A stretch of DNA of 64,000 nt, taken from the NCBI GenBank assembly GCA_000733355.1, contig JNVV01000016.1, forward strand, positions 619,978 through 683,977. Direction: 5' to 3'. Positions within the stretch are counted from its first letter, which is position 1, and each line of letters starts with the position of its first letter. Shown piece after piece: positions 56,300 to 64,000 of the stretch. The notes below the pieces were generated by a model, which was given only the letters and a program-made list of their open reading frames with translations, had not been told where the DNA came from and made no database searches. Source of the DNA: Falciphora oryzae (lineage: Eukaryota > Ascomycota > Sordariomycetes > Magnaporthales > Magnaporthaceae). A program made the translations under genes and the position numbers.

Positions 56300-57370
56300 A
56301 TGTTCATGAGCTTCAGACGACCTCCCGCTCACACCCGCTTGACAACCTTCTGTGAATCTGTTAAACCGTTTGCACGTCAAAGTCACCTGCAGTCGCTCCC
56401 CCTGCCCCTACGCACTCACTTCAGCACAATGCGCGCCGTCCAGACGTCGTCGTGGGAGGAGGGCCCGCGCCAGGTCACCCTGGACGCCCCCCCAGCGCCG
56501 TCGGAATCGCAGCTGCAGCTGCGCATGAAGTACGTCGGCCTGCACAACGTCGTCCGCTCGCGCGCCACGGGCCAGCACTACTCGGCGTCGCTGCTGCCGC
56601 ACACGCTGGGCATCGACGGCGTGGGCGTCGACGAGGCCACGGGCAAGCACTACTTCGTCATCGGCATGGCCCCCAACTTCGGCACGGCCGCCGAGCGCCT
56701 CAACGTCGAGCGCCGCGCCGCCGTCCCGCTCCCGGACGGCGCCGACGCCGCAGCCGTCGCCGCCAGCGTGAACCCGGGCATGAGCTCCTGGATCGCCCTC
56801 AAGCTGCGCACCGTCGGCCTGCCGCAGGGCTTTACGGCGCTGATCCTCGGCGCTACTAGCGCTAGCGGCGAGCTCGCTGTGCCGCTTGCCCGCGCTATTG
56901 GCGCCTCCAAGGTCATCGGCGTGGCCCGCAACCCGGACACGCTCGCGCGCGTCGCCGGCCTGGACCGCCGCATCGAGCTGAAGGGCGAGGGCGGGGCCGA
57001 CACGGACTTCTCGGGGCTTGACGACGTCGACGTGGTGCTAGACTACATCAACGGCGACGTGGCCACGCGCGTGCTCGAGGCCCTGCCGCCGCGCGGCAAG
57101 GCCGTGCAGTACGTCCAGATCGGCGCGCTGTCGGGCCAGGCCTCCATCAGCGTGTCGGGCGCGGTGCTGCGGTCCAAGAACCTGACCATCCGCGGCTCCG
57201 GGCCGGGCGCCTTCTCGCTCCCTGAGATGGCCAAGGAGATGCCCGGGCTCGTCGCCACCCTGGCCGGGATGGAACTGAAGAAGCCGCAGCTGTTCCCGCT
57301 CGAGGAGTTTGAGAAGGTCTGGGCGGACAAGGACATTGCCAAGCGCGGGAGGATCGTGTTTACGCTGTAA
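56300..57370 (+). CDS. MDR-family quinone oxidoreductase / alcohol dehydrogenase-like protein
   Basis: A single exon of 356 aa from the first ATG. It has the zinc-lacking MDR fold: a GroES-like N-terminal half from MRAVQTSSWEEGPRQV and a Rossmann half with TALILGATSASGELAVPLARAIGA (about 180-200) binding NAD(P)H. No Cys/His zinc ligands are visible. The likely role is NADPH-dependent reduction of a small quinone or enone; the substrate is unknown. The first 43 residues are Arg-rich, without acidic residues except one Glu, and end RTHFST before a second Met (56429), like a mitochondrial presequence. If the second ATG is used, the protein is 313 aa and cytosolic. A clear TATA box precedes it. 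Confidence 0.85.
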   Translation: MFMSFRRPPAHTRLTTFCESVKPFARQSHLQSLPLPLRTHFSTMRAVQTSSWEEGPRQVTLDAPPAPSESQLQLRMKYVGLHNVVRSRATGQHYSASLLPHTLGIDGVGVDEATGKHYFVIGMAPNFGTAAERLNVERRAAVPLPDGADAAAVAASVNPGMSSWIALKLRTVGLPQGFTALILGATSASGELAVPLARAIGASKVIGVARNPDTLARVAGLDRRIELKGEGGADTDFSGLDDVDVVLDYINGDVATRVLEALPPRGKAVQYVQIGALSGQASISVSGAVLRSKNLTIRGSGPGAFSLPEMAKEMPGLVATLAGMELKKPQLFPLEEFEKVWADKDIAKRGRIVFTL

Positions 57371-58100
57371 GAAGGGCTCGGTGTTGTCTCTTGCTGAGTC
57401 GGGCGTTTCTTGATGTCTGGTACGACCCAGCGATGCGGTCGTTTTCGTTATTAGTAGGCAAATATTCGTTTCTGTATGCTTTCGTGAATACCAGCCAATT
57501 TTCTTGCTCTCGCCACCTGGCCACGGGTGCATATACTTGGCAACGGGGCTTGCTCGAGCGAGAGACTCCTGTTTCTTGTGCAACACGATCCGAGTCGTCG
57601 GACCCGGGCGGCGGAACCCCTCGGCACTGCAAGGCCCAGTCTATAAATGCGGGAGCAGGTGTTACTTTGAATCCCGATTCAAGGGTTAAACAAAGGCTTG
57701 AGTATTGTTCCCCTGCAGTTTTCTGCACCATGCCCGGCACTTTGACGGTGCTCGCCGAGTAATGACACATGAGACGTTTCGGGACACCCCCTTTTTTCAG
57801 TTGCTCCCGGACGTCAAGGCCAGGTGTGCAGTCGAGACTAGGTAGTCTGCTTGTGTGGCACCGCTCGGTGGCCGCAACCTCAATTGGCTTGGCGAGCTGC
57901 AGTACAAGTAAACAGAGCCAGCGACCCCATCGTGCTGGCACCCATCATCTAGCAATCAACTCTGGAAGCACCTAATCAGAATACCGAGAATTTTACGATT
58001 CGGCTGGCTATCTAGTTGTCCATATCAATATTTATTTTTCCTTGTATAATCCTCAATCGGGCTCGTCGCTAGTCTCCATCTTTCTCTCGACGCCATCATC
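57371..58100. other. intergenic region
   Basis: A 730-bp interval without a recognised feature; open frames up to 190 codons on the minus strand show no domain. Confidence 0.4.
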
Positions 58101-58745
58101 ATGTCTTCAAGTAAGTGCCCCTCATGAGAGGGGAATGAGGGGACAGCAGCCCCATATCGCCAGCACCAACCGCTCACACCAACCAACGCAGTTCTGAACG
58201 GAACGGCGAATGTCCTGCACAAGACCAAGCTGCCCGCCGGCGCGACGCAGGCACAGGGCGTGGCCATGCTGCAGGACCACGCCTTCTACCTCTCGTGCGA
58301 CCCGCACCTGGTCAAGTTCTCGGAGCTGAAGGCCGACGACCCGCGCGCAAAGGACGCCGCCGCGCCGCCCGAGCGGGTGACGCCCATCGCGGTGGCCGGC
58401 CGGCCCACACGCTTCTACGAGGTCCACGACCTAGTGCACAACCTGCCGGGTGGGCTGTGGGACTCCAACGTCATCAGCACCAACGAGATGACGGACATCA
58501 AGGGCGGGCTGTTCGTCCGAATCCGCAGTCCCATGGGCGTCGTTATGGACACCTTTTGGGAGATCAAGCCCGTCGAGGGCGAGGCTGACTCCTGGGAGCT
58601 GGTCGAGGAGATCACCATTTCCGCATCGCGACTGATTGTCGGGCTGGTCAGGTCGCTGTGCGAGGGCGGGTGGCAGAAGATCCACGAGAAGATGATGGAG
58701 AGGCTAAAGACGGAGTTGGATCCTAGTAAGAAGGCTGCCGCATAG
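58101..58745 (+). CDS. conserved fungal protein, possibly DUF7053 (187 aa)
   Basis: A 10-nt first exon (58101-58110, ATG TCT TCA A) joins across an 81-nt intron (GTAAGT...CGCAG) to 58192-58745. The fold looks like the lipid-binding-like fungal domain listed as DUF7053, going by the order FYLSCDPHLVKFSEL, RFYEVHDLVHNLPGGLWDSNV, a central beta segment with GGLFVRIRSPMGVVMDTFWEI, and a C-terminal helix with RLIVGLVRSLCEGGWQKIHEKMMERL. This family call is from memory and uncertain. No signal peptide or membrane span is seen, and the function is unknown. Confidence 0.75.
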
Positions 58746-59070
58746 GTAGCGATCAAGATTGAGCTACCTCCCCTGCCAGTTTATGCAGAGGCTACTTATT
58801 AAATACGTAGGAGTCGCTGACCAGCACGTAAAACATCAAATTTACAGTGTAATATTTGAACCTACCTGATACATCGAATGTCCTACCTAATAAGGGATAA
58901 AAGGAAGAGGAAAGGTACTGCTCGAGGTAGTATTACTTCAGTATTGCGTTATGGCCCCTAGATTTTACTTGCTGGTTGACGAACCTTACGTGCTTAATAT
59001 ATAACCCCTTTATGTATCCGTAAAACATCGATACTTTCCCGCACTCTATCTAAAGCTGTCATTATCAAGC
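58746..59070. other. convergent spacer
   Basis: A 325-bp AT-rich spacer between stop codons of the DUF7053-like gene and PEX1. No gene is seen. Confidence 0.4.
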
Positions 59071-62000
59071 TCACATCAAGCTGCTCCGCCCGCCGACCTC
59101 CATGCTCCCCTGCCCGTCCTTCATCTGGCCGCTTCGGCCGACGACGAACTCGTGGTAGATGCGCGCCAGCCTCGCCCGCTCCTGGGAGCTGATGCTGGGC
59201 CGCGTCTCCTCCAGCGCCTTGCTGAGGTGTTTCCAGTCGATTATCACCTCGTTGCCACCGCTGCTCTGCTTCTCCTCCACGCCGTTGGCTCGGGAATCGC
59301 CGCGACCGCCCGCACGCGACGCCTTGGCGAGCTTCCGCGCGAGGCGGATGCCATCTAGCTTGGCCGTGATCGCCGCACGCTCTGCCAGCTCGGCAGAAAG
59401 CATGGTACCCTTGGGCTGCCCTTCCCCGTCCGCCGCGTCCTGCGTACCGTAAAGAAACTGCACGTAGCTCCTGCTGCTCCCAGAGCCCCCGGAGCCCGGG
59501 GCCTTGTCGCCACCGCCGCCTCTATGCTTGCGCCTGCCGTTACCCGAAGACAATGGCGCAGCAGCAGCATCCGTGTGGTCACCCAGCACGTCGTGGATGG
59601 CCTCGAGCTGCGAGTTGGCCATGAGCGCCTGCAGATCCGCGCCGGTGAAGCCCTCGGTGAGACGCGCGAGCTCCGCCATCCCCTCCTCGGACCCCAGCAC
59701 GTCCTCGGCGACCTTCAGCTTCTTGGCCAGGGCCCGCAGGATGTCGAGCCGGTCCTCGGGTCCCGGGAAATCGCAGATCAGGGACTTGTCCAGGCGGCCG
59801 GGCCGCAGCAGCGCCGGGTCGATGAGGTCCGGGCGCGAGGTCGCCGCGAGCACGTAGACGCCCGACAGGCCCTCGGCGCCATCCATCTGCGTCAGCAGCT
59901 GGTTGACCACGCGGTCCGTGACACCCGTCGAATCGTGCCCGCGTTTGGGCGCGATCGAGTCGAACTCGTCAAAGAACAGCACGCACGGCCGCGCCGCCTG
60001 CGCCCGCTCGAACAGGTCTCGCACTGACTTCTCGGATGCACCGATGTACTTGTTCAGGATCTCGGGACCCTTGACGCTGATGAAATTGAGCCCGCACTCG
60101 CCCGCCACCGCGCTTGCCAACAGCGTCTTGCCGCAACCCGGGTAGCCGTAGAGCAGCAGACCCGACCGCAGCCGCAGCGGGCACTGCGCGAAGATAGGTG
60201 CGTATCGGGTCGGGTACTGCAGCGTCTCGAGCAGCACGCGCCGCGTCTCGACTAGCCCGCCAATAGAGTCAAACGTCGTCGACGAACTCTGCAGGCTGAC
60301 GTTGTGCAGCGATGCCGGTGTGAAGCCCTTGAGCGCCTCCTCAAAGTCTTCCATGCCTAGCGGCACGCCTCCAAAGAGCCCGAGCTGGTCGTCGTCGGGA
60401 GACTCGGCGATCGATCTGGCTAACGCCGCGTTGCGCGCTCGAGCGACCAGGAGCACGAGGTCCCCTGGCATGTATCCGTCTGTCCTTCCGGCGATGTCAA
60501 GGAAGTCTAGATCGGGCTGGAGGCTGTAACCCTGCACGGCTGGCGACAAGAAAGCCTGGCGAGACGGCCGACTGGGCCCATCCATCCAGGCACTATCGTC
60601 AGCCGATGCGCTTCCATCAGCCGTGGTTGGGCGGCTTCCCAGCTGTTGCTCACTACCATCCTCCAGATGCTCTTCTCTGTCTGCAACAAGGGGACCCTGG
60701 CGTGTAATGGCCTCCATCATTTTCTTCCTCGCCTCCTTGCCTGGCGACTTTAGCTCCACGATTTCGCGAACGACGTGACCTCCAACGATGACGCTGTGCA
60801 CCGACTCCTTGTCCTGCGCGGTGGCCAGGAGAACGACGCCGCCATCCTTAGCACAGTATTGTCGCACAATAGCGCATAGCGCTTCGCTGATTTGCCGACT
60901 GCGGCCGTTTTCGTTGCCGACTTGAAGCTCTGTCTCTACAGGGCACAGTTTGTCCAGGTCATCCAGGATGACGATGGCTTGACCGCCTAACCTCGCGCCC
61001 CAGCTGGATCTCATGAAGATGCGGTTTAGGGTCTCACGAATGGTCGATATCCTGCTCTCGTCATTGACAAGTGTGCGACAGGGGAAGTAGGTTGTGTGGA
61101 AAAAGGACTCTCGCTTCAGCACTGAGGCGATATCCCGCCCGACTGTAGTCTTGCCCGAGCCCAGGCCGCCGGTAAGGAGAACTGAGGACATGTGGCTCAG
61201 GTGTGATTTGAGTTCGGACAGCAGAGAGTCGATCCCAACTAGGACGCTGTCTGATGGACTCTCATCTTTATCATCCTCAGAATATGCATCCTTAGGCTGA
61301 GGCACTGCGGGCTGAATGTCCAAAGGGATCTGCTTCTGAGAGCTCAGTATCCAGGCGGCAGGTTCCCGACCTGCCTGACTGGTCTTGGGCGGGGGGTCAA
61401 ACTTGATGATACCGCCCTCCCATCCTTGCGACTGCTCGATACCGTCATACACACCGAGGATCTGGCCATCGGTGAGTGGGCCAGATAGTAGCCCATTTCC
61501 ATCCTTGCGGTCGTAGACAAGTCTGAGCTTTTTGGCTGCCTCTTCTTTCTCTGCGCGCGATTCTCCTCCAAATTTGAGCCCAGGGGTAGCTGATGACACC
61601 CCGGGGGCCAAAAATGGGAAGACCTTGATCCGTCGGACGGTGTTTGGCGAATCATCCTCGCCCGCATTCTCGTCTGCAGCCCGCCCTGACTTCGAGGATA
61701 ATGTCAAGGGGGATGGAGCAGGCTCGAGCTTAACCACGCCACCCACGATTCCCTGACAGCCTAATGACGCACAGAGGGGGGAAGACAGCGCCACGCTCGA
61801 GCCGTTGGGCGGGTCGTCCCACCCGCAGAGCCTCGCGACGACCCTGGCGGACTCGTGCTTGCTCGCGCCCTCTGCCGGCGCGTCCTGCGATGGAGGCCCT
61901 GCAGGTCGCATCACGGTAACACAGACGTGCTTGACACCCCTGAACCCTCTCGTGAAGAGCAGATCACGATCCACCCAGACGGCAGGTCCCCACCGTGCGC

Positions 62001-62952
62001 CTTGTTGGGTCTCGTCCTCGTCCTCGTCGTCGAACCATTCGTCGCAGTGCCGCCTGTCGATAGCCCTGAGGAACAGCGTTGGGCCACGCTCCTCGGGTTG
62101 TTTCTTGCGCCGGGAACTGCTGCCTGAGCTCTTTCGCGACGCGCCATCCACGCTCCTTCCGCCTTTGCCGCTGGACCGGGACGGTTTTGCTCGCTCCTTG
62201 GGGGCCACAATGACCTCTGCGCTGGGGGCGATTTTGGCGAATGGCATATCGGCGCCGAGGGCGGGCACCAGAGAGGAGACCCTTACGCTAGCGGACGAGG
62301 TGGGCGAGAGATGGAGGGCGAACAAGTGAGCGGCAGAGCCTGGGACGCCTCCCGGCGGGGCGTAGGCCGGGTTAGGCAGTGCGCGGACCTGGGAAATCAT
62401 GTTGATTTCGAGGAAGTTGGCGTGCAGCTCGATCATCTCCCAATCTTCGGGGGTCAGCGGCTCGATGTGGACGGTGTGGGCAAGCGGGGGGTCGAGGTGA
62501 ACGGAGGCAGCGACACGCTGGCCCTCGCGCAAGCCCAGTGTCGCCGCCAGCGTGGGGTCGATCTCAACGAGGGCCGCCTCCTGGTCGCGTCCACCAGCGT
62601 GTGAGCCGCCGCCCTGTAGGATGCCGCTGCCGTCGCGGCTGACCGCCGGGGCAAGGCGTCGCTTGCTTGGCATGCCGGTCCAGCCGGCATAGACCGACTT
62701 CTGGGCGCCGTCGTTTGCGCGATAGCTGAGTTCGACGATGACATTCTGAGCGGGCTGGGTGGTGTCTCGTGTTAGAGCGCGCTGTGTCTAGATCGCTGTC
62801 GTATAGAGGGATTAGGAGAGGAAAGCGAAGCTCACAGTGTTGATGTTTGTCAGGAGGTTGACGAGGCTCGAGGGCAGGTTCACAAGACAATTCTTGAGAT
62901 GGGACAGCGAAATTTCGGCATGCGCCGAGTTCGTGTTCTTTCGCAAAGACAT
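59071..62952 (-). CDS. PEX1: peroxisomal AAA+ ATPase Pex1
   Basis: The minus-strand exons are 62952-62836 and 62754-59071, with an 81-nt intron (GTGAGC...CCCAG, phase 0), for 1266 aa. Pex1 pairs with Pex6 as the motor that extracts ubiquitinated Pex5 from the peroxisome membrane. Exon 1 supplies the family start (LSHLKNCLVNLPSSLVNLL) and exon 2 continues AQNVIVELSYR and YAGWTGMPSKR. The N-domain is followed by a degenerate D1 AAA module (Walker A GGLGSGKTTVG about 567, Walker B VILDDLDKL) and a canonical D2 (GYPGCGKT about 908, FFDEFDSIAPKRG, second region of homology ATSRPDLIDPALLRPGRLD). Insertions rich in Ser and Gly sit at about 190 and 1115. It is divergent with MCM7. Confidence 0.95.
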
Positions 62953-63615
62953 TTTGCAATTGATATCCGAGCTGGTCGGTACTCAGACTCAGACAAAGAA
63001 TGGTGATTCTAGCACCCGGATCGAACACGGGTTTGCATCGGGCTCGTTGGATTCTGGTCCTTCGGGACCTTGATCGTGGATGGCAAGCGTCTTTCTAGTT
63101 CGTGCTGGGGTGTCACACCCATGCCACCACTACCCGTGCTAGCTTGAGCCGAGGCACCTGCAGCCGAGCCCGAGCCACTGGAGCTGGACAGGTCTGGGGC
63201 ACCTAGCAGGGGACGTGCCACCCAAACAGATCGCAAATGTGGGTGTATGGTGGGGGTAGCTTGTGGCTGCTGCTTGTTCCAGTTGGCTCGTGCTCAATTT
63301 TTCCATTGAAAACGCGAGACGAACGACGCGTCTAATCCACCCCTGAATCGCGTCACGCCCCTGCCAACCGCCCGATTTCCCAGCCACCGCCGGCTAGCGC
63401 CATTCTCAATCCCTGCCCGCCGTTCGTGGAGTCGCGAAACTGAAGCCGCGCCGCAACCGCATCCCACCTCCAGCTAACAGCCCGCCGAACGCCCGGAGCG
63501 AGCGCACGACGGCAACGCGGAACGATTGAATTGGCGGATTGTTTACTTGCAGCTTTCTGGACCTCTATCGAATTACACGCCGTGAGGATTCGCGAGCCCG
63601 GCGGCACCAGCAATC
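62953..63615. promoter_or_regulatory. divergent promoter of PEX1 and MCM7
   Basis: A 663-bp interval between opposed start codons. It contains an ACGCGT box at 63326-63331 and nearby CGCG cores. No gene is seen. Confidence 0.5.
63326..63331. promoter_or_regulatory. MCB box (ACGCGT) upstream of MCM7
   Basis: A perfect palindromic box lies 285 bp before the MCM7 start, flanked by AACGCGAG at 63311 and ATCGCGTCACG near 63350, which share the CGCG core. It matches the site seen before MCM4. Functional use is inferred. Confidence 0.5.
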
Positions 63616-64000
63616 ATGGCGCTTCTTACATACCGGGCGCCGGTGAGCTACACATCGCAACTGAGTACGTGCCGTTGGCGCATAGCCGAGAGAAGGGGAA
63701 CTGAGCTGCAGAGGGGATAAAGAGAACTAACCAGATGGTGGTATGTGCAGCCGGCTTCGAGAACTTTTTGCAAGAGTTCAAGACCTCGCCCGAGCAAGCC
63801 ATCACGCAGGGTCTTGGCGATATCGCGATCGGCGATGACGACCTCAGCGACGACTACGATTTCATGGATGAGGACGATGAGGCCGCTCAGCGCAGGCAGC
63901 AGGAGCGGGCGCGGCAAAAGGGCCCCCGCTACAAGTACAAGGAAATGCTGCGCGAGCTGGCCGACAGGAAGATCGACGAGGTTGTGATAGACCTAGATGA
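63616..64000 (+). CDS. MCM7: MCM7 subunit of the replicative helicase (5' part)
   Basis: Exon 1 is 63616-63664 (MALLTYRAPVSYTSQL, phase 1) and exon 2 starts at 63751 and runs off the window end. The intron is 86 nt (GTACGT...GTGCAG). The reading GFENFLQEFKTSPEQ, the acidic DDDLSDDYDFMDEDDE block and YKYKEMLRELADRKIDEVVIDLD match the N-terminus of fungal Mcm7. The AAA+ core lies beyond the window. Confidence 0.85.

Overview
The window is nuclear DNA of a filamentous ascomycete, most likely a Sordariomycete. The evidence is short GT-AG introns of about 50-100 nt, GC-rich coding exons, fungal-specific genes (PIL1, VTC4, RMT2, OST1) and a pre-tRNA with a short anticodon-loop intron. It holds about 20 intact protein genes, two decayed genes, one tRNA and one foldback transposon. 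All exon models were built by hand from splice signals, reading frame and family similarity; no search was run.

Layout. 1-3973 has no convincing gene. 3974-6261 encodes a fungal-specific protein of unknown function. 6870-8969 holds a divergent pair of respiratory complex I genes, the 23 kDa TYKY subunit and the mitochondrial acyl carrier protein. 9995-11995 is a ferroportin-like (SLC40) gene broken by in-frame TAG codons. 13503-24245 carries FCP1 (Pol II CTD phosphatase), a third complex I gene (GRIM-19 type), the condensin subunit CND1 and the replication kinase CDC7. Next come tRNA-Arg(UCG), eisosome PIL1, a His-rich small protein and OST1. 31578-36883 holds hexokinase, with a 1.84 kb first intron, facing RMT2. 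37222-38032 is a foldback MITE-like element between RMT2 and VTC4. 41814-44448 holds a cystathionine gamma-synthase-like enzyme and a decayed sirtuin. 45005-54707 has MCM4, coatomer zeta, SUA5 and a Ste20/GCK kinase. 56300-64000 has an MDR-family reductase, a small fungal-specific protein, PEX1 and the start of MCM7.

Functional themes. Three complex I genes lie within 11 kb, each with an upstream CCAAT box. CDC7, condensin CND1, MCM4 and MCM7 are all S-phase or mitotic chromosome genes, and perfect ACGCGT boxes lie upstream of both MCM genes. These are ordinary housekeeping genes, not a biosynthetic or defence cluster. The unusual items are the two decayed genes, the foldback element, a start codon split by an intron in PIL1, and the long hexokinase intron with promoter-like sequence inside it.
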